Assembly (NCBI GenBank): GCA_000472185.1
Contig: AVDB01000007.1
Location: forward strand, 124,001-188,000
Direction of reading: 5' to 3'
DNA from: Rhodobacteraceae bacterium HIMB11
GTDB lineage: Bacteria; Pseudomonadota; Alphaproteobacteria; Rhodobacterales; Rhodobacteraceae
Length of the DNA: 64,000 nucleotides
Shown piece by piece: positions 10,276 through 17,602 of the stretch (its first letter is position 1; the number at the start of each line of letters is the position of its first letter). Made by a program: the position numbers and the translations under genes. The notes beneath the pieces were generated by a model that did not search any database, had not been told where the DNA came from, and was given only the letters and a program-made list of their open reading frames with translations.

Positions 10276-10459
10276 ATTTTATCTCCCCGTATAGTCTTAC
10301 GTTTGGCTTTAAGGAATCTGTATCATGATGATACTAATCGATTATCTGTATACTGCAAACACCGACAGACAATAAATTCGCATTAAATTCACCCTTTCGT
10401 GCCAAATATGTGCAGAAGCCCAAATACCTTAGCTTCTTAAACATCACTTTGCAGCGGTT

Positions 10460-10642
10460 TCAGGTAAGTTGAACAGAACCTAACTGATCCCTAACTGCAT
10501 CCAATTCATACCCCTGTCCATACTTTGATCCAATAGTTCCAATAGACGACCAACCACCAATCTGATCTATCAGTTCTGATGGGCATCCAGAGGCTCTTAG
10601 ACGATTTCTGAACGTGTGTCTCAATCCGTAGCTAGCAGACAT
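10460..10642 (-). pseudogene. C-terminal remnant of a second tyrosine integrase
   Basis: The 60-codon remnant keeps the catalytic end of a tyrosine recombinase: YGLRHTFRNRLRASG (HxxR box), IDQIGGW and a KYGQGYELD nucleophile region. It is related to, but clearly different from, the integrase at 5.6-6.7 kb. Everything upstream of the HxxR box is missing, so it cannot be active. It marks an earlier integrative element. Confidence 0.8.
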
Positions 10643-10740
10643 TTAGTGTCGAAAGGCTCAAACATTAATAAGACTTTTACAAAACCGTTATAAAACCGTT
10701 ACATTTTAAAATGTAAATGCAATCCGTACATGCACACAGC

Positions 10741-10792
10741 CGATGTCTCTCATCAACCATTCACGCGCCCAAAAGTTTCTAATGGTCTTCAT
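10741..10792 (-). pseudogene. Truncated copy of the FWAREW small-protein gene
   Basis: The first codons (MKTIRNFWAREWLMRDI) match the start of the intact 73-residue gene at 13808-14029 (MEHMRDFWAREWLLRSI). Past this point similarity disappears, so only the 5' end remains. Confidence 0.6.
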
Positions 10793-10940
10793 AGCAGCCC
10801 CCAGAGTTTAGCGTCGTGTAGTGTATGTACGCCAGCCAAATGCGGTTGGATCATAAGTCATTCGTTGCGAGAATTGATCTGATAGGCGAAAACGAGCGTT
10901 AATCTAGCATAACTTTTCGTAGTTATTCCCTATCCAACTT

Positions 10941-10969
10941 GGTCGCAGCAAGCTGCTGCGACCTTTTTT
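10941..10969 (+). terminator. Strong orphan Rho-independent terminator
   Basis: A perfect 10-bp stem (GGTCGCAGCA with TGCTGCGACC), a 3-base loop AGC and six T follow each other. No plus-strand protein gene lies within the preceding 2.8 kb, so it may end a small RNA. Confidence 0.85.
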
Positions 10970-11112
10970 GATCGTTTTGCTGAGTTGTGACGTATTCTAA
11001 TTAGGTTCATCGCTAAAAATAGATGCGCAGACCGCCAAGGTGAGCGGTTTTAAAGAACTCCATGGCTCCTGTTATGTTGGCTACGTAAAGAGACTTCTCC
11101 ATGGGTTCGTTT

Positions 11113-11157
11113 AGGGGCGGTCACCCGTTGTATTCAAGTCGCGCGACCGCCTCTTTT
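11113..11157 (+). terminator. Terminator-like hairpin
   Basis: The arms AGGGGCGGTC and GACCGCCTCT pair over 10 bp (one G-T) around a 22-base loop and are followed by a short T run. The long loop makes it weaker than the one at 10941. Confidence 0.45.
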
Positions 11158-11158
11158 C

Positions 11159-11431
11159 CTACTTCTTTTGAAATGGCTGGCGTGTCGCTGATAACTCTGC
11201 TTCACATTGTGCTTTCAATATGATGGCTTTGACCATCTTTTGCGTTTCGCTGAGCGTGGTCCAATTATCTTGGTTTCCGCCACATAGAGAGCAGTCACAT
11301 TTGTAATCTTGTTTACGCCCAGCCAAGCCGCTGAACCCATATAGAGGTATCATTTTGTTTCCAATCTGGCTTACCGTTGACCGTTTCGCGTGTATTGAGG
11401 CACGACCCGTTAGTGAGCTGACAGACGTCAT
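11159..11431 (-). CDS. Small hypothetical protein with a CxCxxC cluster
   Basis: The frame encodes 90 residues, but the second Met (MIPLYGFSGLAGRKQ, start at about 11353) is preceded by a better purine-rich site and gives 64 residues. The KCDCSLCGG segment could bind zinc. No family is recognised and the gene call itself is uncertain. Confidence 0.35.
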   Translation of the reverse strand: MTSVSSLTGRASIHAKRSTVSQIGNKMIPLYGFSGLAGRKQDYKCDCSLCGGNQDNWTTLSETQKMVKAIILKAQCEAELSATRQPFQKK

Positions 11432-11558
11432 AGCATTGGCAAAACCCGTCCGTCAGCTAGCTGGTAAAAATCATTCGACCCTGATTAGACAATGATGCTG
11501 GCGATCGAAATATCAATGTTTGCGATGCGTATGATGGCATCCTGACGGAGTATGTTTG

Positions 11559-11810
11559 TTAATCAAAAAGTGTTTGGTCAAGTTTTTGGTACTTTCTGAC
11601 CTCGGAGTATGCAGCGACCGCACAGACCACTGTCAACACAATTAAAAGCCAGTTTCCGCGCCCCTGAAGCAGCGTATACGAACAAACAAGAAAGCCTGCC
11701 ACGAACATAACGAAGCGATAGATTGAAGGGTTTCGACGACTTGCTTCTCGCGCAGCTTTTCTCTCTGGGCTGCCCGTCACCAATTCTTTCAAAAATTTCG
11801 AAGTAGACAT
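11559..11810 (-). CDS. Small two-span membrane protein
   Basis: The 83-residue product has a charged N-terminus (residues 1-28) and two membrane helices (about 32-48 and 53-68), then a short charged tail (EVRKYQKLDQ). No family is recognised. The site before the ATG is weak. It is one of a series of minus-strand tiny genes in the island. Confidence 0.5.
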   Translation of the reverse strand: MSTSKFLKELVTGSPERKAAREASRRNPSIYRFVMFVAGFLVCSYTLLQGRGNWLLIVLTVVCAVAAYSEVRKYQKLDQTLFD

Positions 11811-12151
11811 GTTTTTACTTTCGCTAAGTGTACTTTGACATCACATAAAGCTAGTGCCGAAGCACAACAATATCGATACTCTACAACTCGAAGCATTGGG
11901 CGACAATACGACGACTAGGCGCGGACAAATGATGCTTACCAACGCCAGCACCACGGCTGCGGTGCACACTTGCAGGTAGGTAGAGATCAACCGCGCAGCG
12001 CAGTGGTGCATCATCTAAAACCGCACAAGGGCGATCTCGAACTGTTTTTGATTTAGATAATCTGCAGTCGGTCTGTTGGACTTGCCACAGTGGCGACATA
12101 CAGAGCGTGGAAGCCCGTGGATACGATAGCACCATCGGAGTTGATGGTTGG
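11811..12151. other. Stretch without a convincing gene
   Basis: An 84-codon minus frame (11881-12135) is present, but its composition (many Arg, Cys, Ser) looks like noncoding DNA, and no homology or ribosome site supports it. Confidence 0.4.
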
Positions 12152-12176
12152 CCTATCGATCCAAAGCATCCGCGTG
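12152..12176. repeat. CTATCGATC tail repeat, copy 1
   Basis: A degenerate 25-base unit (CTATCGATCCAAAGCATCC) lies just after the stop of the DUF1127 gene. Related units follow the two other small genes nearby. Confidence 0.6.
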
Positions 12177-12180
12177 TAAA

Positions 12181-12420
12181 TTAAACAGCAGCAAACAGAC
12201 GCTTTGCTGAGGTTTCAATTTGTTTGCGCATTATGGTGTTTGCAGCTTCACGGTCTTGTGCGTCTAGTTCAGCGATTACGCTTTCGACTTGCGCTTCAAC
12301 AAAAGATGCATGTGAGATGCCCATATCATTCAGATCGCGTTCTGAAAGATGTGCCAATGTATTTATGGCGGCAGTTTTTGTACGTGAGATTACGATTGCA
12401 CGGTAGATTTTATTAAGCAT
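12181..12420 (-). CDS. DUF1127 family small protein
   Basis: The 79-residue protein carries the DUF1127/YjiS signature in LAHLSERDLNDMGISHASF (about residues 23-41). Here it is flanked by a helical N-terminus (NKIYRAIVISRTKTAAINT) and an unusually long acidic C-terminal helix. Small DUF1127 proteins in alphaproteobacteria affect RNA turnover, stress and phosphate responses, but this member's role is unknown. An AAAGG site precedes the ATG by eight bases. A 31-codon gene ends 19 bases upstream and is probably cotranscribed. Confidence 0.8.
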   Translation of the reverse strand: MLNKIYRAIVISRTKTAAINTLAHLSERDLNDMGISHASFVEAQVESVIAELDAQDREAANTIMRKQIETSAKRLFAAV

Positions 12421-12439
12421 GGTAAATACCTTTGCTGGC

Positions 12440-12535
12440 TTAGATATAAAGCGCGCCAGTTTTGTTGAAGTTTGCGGCTGAGTTTTCGCCTGATTTGATC
12501 ATCCAGTTAACGATCGCTATCCAAAGTTTTGTCAT
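12440..12535 (-). CDS. 31-residue peptide upstream of DUF1127
   Basis: A clean AAGGA site eight bases before the ATG introduces MTKLWIAIVNWMIKSGENSA, ending in GALYI. The first half is amphipathic or membrane-seeking. The 19-base gap to the DUF1127 gene suggests a two-gene unit or a leader peptide. No homolog is recognised. Confidence 0.5.
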   Translation of the reverse strand: MTKLWIAIVNWMIKSGENSAANFNKTGALYI

Positions 12536-12662
12536 TGTTTCATTCCTTTTGTTCATGGCTCATAGGTAATAGAGCATGACCTAAATGGCATCAGACAAAT
12601 TGGAATTGTCGCTATGCGCTGAGCGCATAGATCAGCACGCGCTTTGCATATCAGGTGACAGA

Positions 12663-12689
12663 CCTATCGATCTAGGGTATTCCAGCGTG
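12663..12689. repeat. CTATCGATC tail repeat, copy 2
   Basis: The degenerate unit (CCTATCGATCTAGGGTATTC) lies immediately after the stop of the DUF1330 gene on the minus strand. Confidence 0.55.
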
Positions 12690-12691
12690 GG

Positions 12692-12982
12692 CTATATGTG
12701 ATCTAGGAACTTAATATCGTGCAGCGCGCCGTCGCCCAATACTTCTAAACACTCTTTGTATTCTGGGCTTTCATACCACTGCAAAGCAACATCAATGCTT
12801 TCCCAGATGCCTACAACAGTACGTTCCTGCTGCCCGCTTTCACGGAGTGCAACTGGATAACCTCGCGCTAAAAACTGACCACCGTATTTCTCTACGGTAG
12901 CTGGTGCCATCGCCGCGTAAGCCGCTAGCTTTGCTTGGTCAGTTATCTCTTTGTAGGTTACAATACAAACAACTTTTGACAT
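12692..12982 (-). CDS. DUF1330 family protein
   Basis: The 96-residue protein has the dimeric ferredoxin-like (alpha/beta-barrel) DUF1330 pattern: VVCIVTYKEITDQAKLAAYAAMA, KYGGQFLARGYPVAL, RTVVGIWESIDVALQWYESPEYK. Family members are small cytoplasmic proteins of unknown reaction related to antibiotic-monooxygenase-like folds. The ATG with a GAAGG site five bases upstream is preferred over a GTG 12 bases earlier. The upstream 59-residue gene ends within about 12 bases, so the two are probably translated from one mRNA. Confidence 0.8.
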   Translation of the reverse strand: MSKVVCIVTYKEITDQAKLAAYAAMAPATVEKYGGQFLARGYPVALRESGQQERTVVGIWESIDVALQWYESPEYKECLEVLGDGALHDIKFLDHI

Positions 12983-12992
12983 ATTTGCCTTC

Positions 12993-13020
12993 ACTATCGA
13001 TCCAAGGCATCCCTGTGCAA
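12993..13020. repeat. CTATCGATC tail repeat, copy 3
   Basis: The unit (CTATCGATCCAAGGCATCC) covers the last codons (HRDALDR and stop) of the 59-residue gene on the minus strand. Copy 1 preserves a near-identical HADALDR tail without the rest of the gene. Confidence 0.6.
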
Positions 13021-13173
13021 TTTGAGTTGCTGCTGCACCTTTGGGTCATCTAGCAAAAGGTTTCCTTCGTGATCCTTGGTGCCATGTACCGCTTCCGCAA
13101 ATTTTGAACGGCAGCTCTCACTAAACTCGGTAAAGGTCATCTTTTTACTGATTGTTTCTTGGCTTTTATCCAT
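12994..13173 (-). CDS. 59-residue hypothetical protein
   Basis: The frame starts MDKSQETISKKMTFTEFSES and ends KLHRDALDR. It is charged, soluble and has coding-like composition. It is immediately upstream of the DUF1330 gene with stop and start almost touching, which supports its reality. No family is recognised. A partial duplicate of its tail lies after the DUF1127 gene. Confidence 0.5.
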   Translation of the reverse strand: MDKSQETISKKMTFTEFSESCRSKFAEAVHGTKDHEGNLLLDDPKVQQQLKLHRDALDR

Positions 13174-13302
13174 TAGTAACCCCCCAGCTCCTAATAACTC
13201 TTTAATGCTAAGATTTAGATTAGGGGTGCGTCAATCACTAATGTACAGTACACGCAAACGTGGGTCCGCAATCGTCTTTTTGTACGTTTACGAAAATTTT
13301 AG

Positions 13303-13455
13303 CTAGAAACGCACATCATCGCGATATGCGAAGTGTTCTTTCTCCGGTTGCAGCCAACTCTTTAGCACAGATCGTATAAAGATAATTTGAAATTTAAGGG
13401 GCAGATAGTCGGGTGCCCTGATAGGCCCGATAAAATCGGGATCATACTCTGACAT
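13303..13455 (-). CDS. 50-residue hypothetical protein
   Basis: A perfect AAGGAG site seven bases before the ATG introduces MSEYDPDFIGPIRAPDYLPL, followed by a short hydrophobic helix (FQIIFIRSVLKSWL) and a charged end. It looks like a genuine tiny gene. No family is recognised. Confidence 0.6.
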   Translation of the reverse strand: MSEYDPDFIGPIRAPDYLPLKFQIIFIRSVLKSWLQPEKEHFAYRDDVRF

Positions 13456-13807
13456 AGCGGTCTCCTTGTGTTGGCTTACCTAGCGTCAATTAAATTTTAT
13501 CACTTGGTCAAAGATAAACGTGCTTTGTGAAGTATTAGTGGAGGATTTGAGCGAATTTTGTGCGGTTTTCGGTAACCCTTGCCTAATATTTCAACGCTAA
13601 TGGCATACAAAACTACCCATGTCTCAGAAACGTTGAGCAGATAAATTTAGCATAACGGCAGCTAATAAATGTATCGTATGCGTAAGGGTATGAGTGGCCG
13701 TTCCAGTATCGAGAAGTATTTGCCCGCGTAAAATGGCTTGGTGCAATCACAATTGGTGCATCTGCTTAAATAATTGCAATACTATTTTTGGTGCTGACAC
13801 AGATGCC
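13456..13807. other. Gene-free accessory stretch
   Basis: Nothing beyond the upstream region of the 50-residue gene can be supported here: no coding frame with a start site and no stable hairpin. Confidence 0.4.
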
Positions 13808-14029
13808 TTAAAGAGGGAAAATTATCTGGCTCTGCAGGCGAATTTTTTCATCGTCATCCTTGCACAGTTCAATAAATTCACGACCTGTTTTTGTCAGATT
13901 GCCGTTACTACATATGTACCCAGCAGCTGTGGCTATTTTTATTATCTCATCAAGTTTGTGAGTATCGTGTCGCATTGCGATGCTTCGCAGCAACCATTCA
14001 CGCGCCCAAAAATCCCTCATGTGTTCCAT
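13808..14029 (-). CDS. 73-residue FWAREW-type hypothetical protein
   Basis: The protein begins MEHMRDFWAREWLLRSIAMR and ends with a GYICSNGNLTKTGREFIELC segment and acidic tail. The pattern of short helices with a small beta wing could suit a winged-helix-like fold, but this is a guess. An AGGGAG site seven bases before the ATG supports the start. A truncated copy of its 5' end lies at 10741-10792, so the gene has been duplicated within the island. Confidence 0.55.
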   Translation of the reverse strand: MEHMRDFWAREWLLRSIAMRHDTHKLDEIIKIATAAGYICSNGNLTKTGREFIELCKDDDEKIRLQSQIIFPL

Positions 14030-14206
14030 GAGTTCGCTCCCTGTTTTCTGGCGTCGTTCGATAGAAAGATTACTGCTCCTATTTAAAAAGTCAAAAATGG
14101 GTGACCCGATGGACCTGCTAACACTATTGGCAGCGATCTAGACAGATGTGGTTGTGTCAAAACGATGAGTTGCTTGAAAAAGCCATTTTCATGGTGAGTT
14201 AAAGGT

Positions 14207-14255
14207 GCTGGAGCCGCGTAAGGTAGGAAAAATAACAGAGACATGCGGCTCCAGC
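14207..14255. repeat. 11-bp perfect inverted repeat
   Basis: The arms GCTGGAGCCGC and GCGGCTCCAGC pair perfectly around a 27-base purine-rich loop. No T run follows, so it is not a standard terminator. Confidence 0.6.
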
Positions 14256-14712
14256 TAAGTGATGTCATTGATATTTGGGAGTATCGTGACGACTATATCA
14301 TCGATCACCGTTTTTTAAATCCATAGCCTAACCAAGTGTGGCCGAACGTTAATGAGCTCGTTTGTATGATATATGTGCACCAACATGTCAAAATGATTAA
14401 AATACTTGCACTTTGAAAAGGGGCAAGTCGTCATAGAACAGGCAGGAAATTTTTACTGCTCGTCTCGCCACTTGGTGAAGGCAGGCGACAGGTATAACCA
14501 CATTTTTACATCATGTATGGATTTCTAGCTTCCAGCCCAAAATTATACAAATCACTACCTAAGCGTTTATTAAGGTCAGAGCGATTACATCTGACATTGC
14601 CGCCCACCGTCGCAGGAAGCTATTTATCAGATGAGACCGTAATGTTTCCTTTCATTTGGTAATATTTGTAGATTGTGCTAGCAGTTATTTTGTCAACTTA
14701 GGGAGTGTAAAA
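14256..14712. other. Gene-free accessory stretch
   Basis: This AT-rich segment holds the upstream region of the MotA-like gene. I see no credible coding frame, RNA gene or repeat. Confidence 0.4.
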
Positions 14713-15051
14713 TTGAAGAAATTCTTAGGCATTGCGATTATTAGCGCCATTGTTGCGGGCGCATTTGTAACAACTGATGCTGTAGGCAGTGCAATCGATC
14801 TTATGGCTTTAATTTTTGTTTTAGGCATTGGTATTGGTCATTCGATGAGTGCTAGGGCAAACGAAAGTGCGATCACACGCTTTGGCGATGGTTGCGTTCG
14901 CGCAGGGTGGTTGGGTCTGTTGGTCGGATTAGTTATTATGACTTCGACTTTAGAGCCAACATTGGATGCTATGTTACCAGCTATTGCTGTTGCTTTGCTT
15001 ACGCCGCTTTATGGTTACTTTTTCAAAATCCTTGCAATGCAACTGGACTAA
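14713..15051 (+). CDS. Compact MotA/ExbB-like membrane protein
   Basis: The preferred start is a TTG with GGGAG seven bases upstream, giving about 112 residues. There are four hydrophobic segments. The region AGWLGLLVGLVIM and then LPAIAVALLTPLYGYFFKIL matches the last two helices of MotA/TolQ/ExbB proton-channel proteins, where the second motif is usually AMAVALLTTLYG. The cytoplasmic loop of normal MotA is reduced to a few residues, so the protein is less than half the usual size. No partner (MotB/TolR type) is nearby. A channel-like role is inference only. Confidence 0.6.
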   Translation: MKKFLGIAIISAIVAGAFVTTDAVGSAIDLMALIFVLGIGIGHSMSARANESAITRFGDGCVRAGWLGLLVGLVIMTSTLEPTLDAMLPAIAVALLTPLYGYFFKILAMQLD

Positions 15052-15193
15052 TTGTTTAACTTCTTGACGCAATTAAGTTGCGCGTGTCGGTGGTAGTGAG
15101 TACGTCCCCACTAGGCGGCCACCGATAATTTCTCAACAATTCTTAAGTTCAGTCGTTTAAGTATTTATGAAGAAGTGATTTTTCATGTTTTAC

Positions 15194-15258
15194 CTCCCTG
15201 TTGAACTGGCTGACCCTGAAATGGGCCAGCCTTTTTTACATATAAGTAACAGTAGTTA
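15194..15258 (+). repeat. 65-bp terminator-bearing direct repeat, copy 1
   Basis: The unit shares 59 of 65 bases with 17358-17422. Inside it, GGCTG-A-CCC pairs with GGG-C-CAGCC around TGAAAT and six T follow, so it can act as a terminator. No gene ends directly upstream; the nearest plus gene stops 140 bases earlier. Confidence 0.85.
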
Positions 15259-15421
15259 CGTCGAGAGCACTAACGGAACACATTCCCCTTGAACAATTAT
15301 TACACGGGCGGATATGACCGAATGATTAGTGAAAGACTAATTGACGTATTAGTAAAACGGCGAAAGTATATTGGGTAATGCCATCGATATGTTTTTCACA
15401 CCTGATTGAGGATTATCAATT

Positions 15422-15844
15422 ATGAAACTTTGGTTGCATCACTTAAATCTTTGTGGAGATAACGTACCCGAACTGAGTGAATTTTATCGAAATGTTATGA
15501 CCTTAGGTGATGATGAACGCAAAAACTTACCACCAATTAATCAAGATAAATCGCTTGTAGGTGATGTCAGTTTTGTCACAGATGGCACCATTCAATTACA
15601 CTTAACCCCGAAAGACATTACAAATTCATTTCGCTCAGGACATGTGGTGAACCCTTTAGAACGTGGCCATATAGCTTACCGAACAGATGACATTGAAGCA
15701 TTCATGGCTCACTTGGAACATTGTGGTGTGCCATATTCTAACTGGGGCAGTGACGCCGTGAAAGGTTGGCATCAAATATTTTTTTATGACCCAATCGGTA
15801 ATGTAATTGAAGTGCATCAAGTATTGTCCGAGGACGAAAACTAA
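15422..15844 (+). CDS. VOC (glyoxalase/dioxygenase) superfamily protein
   Basis: The 140-residue protein has the paired beta-alpha-beta-beta-beta modules of the vicinal oxygen chelate fold. Candidate metal ligands are His6/His7 in LHHLNL, His in RGHIAY and Glu in GNVIEVHQ. Such proteins include glyoxalases, extradiol dioxygenases and antibiotic-binding proteins, and the substrate here is not readable. The N-terminus also contains an isolated QLHL strand with a His. It lies 68 bases upstream of an MFS transporter in the same direction, suggesting a small resistance or catabolic pair. Confidence 0.8.
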   Translation: MKLWLHHLNLCGDNVPELSEFYRNVMTLGDDERKNLPPINQDKSLVGDVSFVTDGTIQLHLTPKDITNSFRSGHVVNPLERGHIAYRTDDIEAFMAHLEHCGVPYSNWGSDAVKGWHQIFFYDPIGNVIEVHQVLSEDEN

Positions 15845-15912
15845 TAACTATTTCTTGTGATGCCATAACTAATTGGACCCCAACTAAGTTCACAGGATGC
15901 CCAAATAACCAA

Positions 15913-17112
15913 ATGGAAATTTCACGCGACAGCTCTGATCACATTCGGTCCACTACTACACAATGGTTTATACTATTAGGTTTAGTACTTGGAGTTACGG
16001 TTACTAACGGATTTGCTAGATTTTCGTATGGTTTAATGTTGCCCGCTATCCAGGCGGACTTGAATTGGAACTACATGCAAGCTGGTTGGTTAGGCACAAT
16101 AAACGCGATAGGGTACATCGTCGGAGCAGTTTTTACGATGCTCCTCTTGCAAAAGTTTCCATCCAAATATCTCTTCGCCGCTGGATTGATCAGTACGTCT
16201 GTGACCTTATTTTTGACTGGCATATTGGTGACGATCGAGTTTCAGTTTGTTCTACGTTTTTTGGCCGGGTTATTTGGTGCAATATCGTTTTCAACAGCGG
16301 GTGCATTGGCATCAACATTGTTTCAGGATGATCATAGAATGAATGCACTTTCCATAGCCATATTATTTGGAACAGGTGGGGGCCTCGGGATAGTAATTTC
16401 TGGGGGGATTATACCTCTGTTAGTAGACTTTTATGGAAATTCGTTTTGGCCAATATGCTGGGTCATCATTGGCGTGTTGTGTGTATTATTTTGTCCAGTT
16501 GGAATATGGTCCGTGAGCAAATTGCCACGCAGTAATTTGGTCGCTAATGATAAACAAAAAATTCCAATCAATTCGATGTATGCAATTTTTACAGGTTATG
16601 CATCTTTTGGGCTTGGCTACATTGTATATCTGACGTTTATTTCCGCGTGGATGGTATCACAACAGTTATCTGCGCTGTCAATTACTTCGGTTTGGATTAT
16701 CTTGGGTCTCTGCATCTGCGTTTCGCCATTTTTTTGGAAACCGATATTTGCGAGATTTGATGATGGTACGCCACTCTCGTTAATATTGGTCACAATTGCT
16801 GCTGGGTCGAGTATTCCAGTTTTATTTCCCAGCTTTTTAGGTCTTATTGTTTCTGCGGTAATATTCGGGCTGTCGGTATTTATGGCGCCTGGTGCGATTA
16901 CAAACTTCACCAGAAAAAACCTTCATGAAAACAATTGGGCTTATTCCATAAGCGTTTTTACGATCATTTTTGCATTTTCTCAGACAATAGGTCCATTCGC
17001 TGCAGGCGTCTTAGGTGATTGGTTGGAGAATATCGGAGCGAGTTTGCTAATTGCATCATTAGTTATGATAATTGGAGCATTCGTCGCATATTCACAAAAG
17101 GGTATAAGGTGA
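15913..17112 (+). CDS. MFS transporter, YbfB/YjiJ (MFS_4) family
   Basis: The 399-residue inner-membrane protein has about 12 membrane segments. The family signature NGFARFSYGLMLPAIQADL at about residues 35-53 and QAGWLGTINAIGYIVGA after it match the MFS_4 group, whose substrates are largely unknown. The gene is AT-richer than core genes in the window. It is probably cotranscribed with the VOC gene, and the pair is bracketed by two copies of the 65-bp terminator repeat. Confidence 0.85.
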   Translation: MEISRDSSDHIRSTTTQWFILLGLVLGVTVTNGFARFSYGLMLPAIQADLNWNYMQAGWLGTINAIGYIVGAVFTMLLLQKFPSKYLFAAGLISTSVTLFLTGILVTIEFQFVLRFLAGLFGAISFSTAGALASTLFQDDHRMNALSIAILFGTGGGLGIVISGGIIPLLVDFYGNSFWPICWVIIGVLCVLFCPVGIWSVSKLPRSNLVANDKQKIPINSMYAIFTGYASFGLGYIVYLTFISAWMVSQQLSALSITSVWIILGLCICVSPFFWKPIFARFDDGTPLSLILVTIAAGSSIPVLFPSFLGLIVSAVIFGLSVFMAPGAITNFTRKNLHENNWAYSISVFTIIFAFSQTIGPFAAGVLGDWLENIGASLLIASLVMIIGAFVAYSQKGIR

Positions 17113-17549
17113 TGCAACATTCTCTTGGGTTATTTTAACACATCTGTTCCTTATCTTTAAGATAAGCGGACACAAAGTCTGTAATCCCTAACATACTTGT
17201 CATGTTGAAATGCAGAAGATGATAGATGGGCTAGCTATTGAGCTGAAAGCTGGATACTCTTCTTAACGATGTTGCACAACTCCAACGCGGCGCCGTAACT
17301 TAACATTTCAGCCAACAGGTCGTTTTAGTGAGCATTAACACTTGTTCTTCATATTCTCTCCCTGTCAAACTGGCTGACCCTGAAATGGGACAGCCTTTTT
17401 TACTTAGAAGTAATAGTAGTTAATTTAAGCACCTGAGGATGAAGGTTAGAAACCTCATGCATCACTTGCATTGTGACTTTATCTGTTTCTGGTGTTGTTA
17501 TTTTATTGACTGTTTATATACTGCGATGTCTGTACGTCGTGATGTAAAA
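17113..17549. other. Gene-free stretch up to the IS3 element
   Basis: The only structured element is the second 65-bp repeat at 17358-17422. No coding frame is supported. Confidence 0.45.
17358..17422 (+). repeat. 65-bp terminator-bearing direct repeat, copy 2
   Basis: This is the second copy of the module at 15194, with the same hairpin (GGCTG, CCC/GGG, CAGCC) and T run. It lies 246 bases after the MFS stop and just before the IS3 element. Confidence 0.85.
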
Positions 17550-17602
17550 TGGGACACGATTGCTGTGTGAGGCATGGAGGCTCTGGTTCACGTTTGGTTT
17601 GA

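Larger units (their letters stand above)
10793..11158. other. Gene-free stretch with two orphan hairpins
   Basis: No protein gene is seen on the plus strand, yet two terminator-like hairpins point rightward (10941 and 11113). The DNA between is a candidate site for small RNAs. Confidence 0.4.

Noticed and set aside
11881-12135. 84-codon minus-strand frame
   Set aside because: Its composition is Arg/Cys/Ser-rich with no recognisable pattern, no ribosome site, and no conserved neighbour, so it looks like chance open frame.
14083-14268. 61-codon minus-strand frame
   Set aside because: It overlaps the 11-bp inverted repeat, has no ribosome site and a low-complexity composition.
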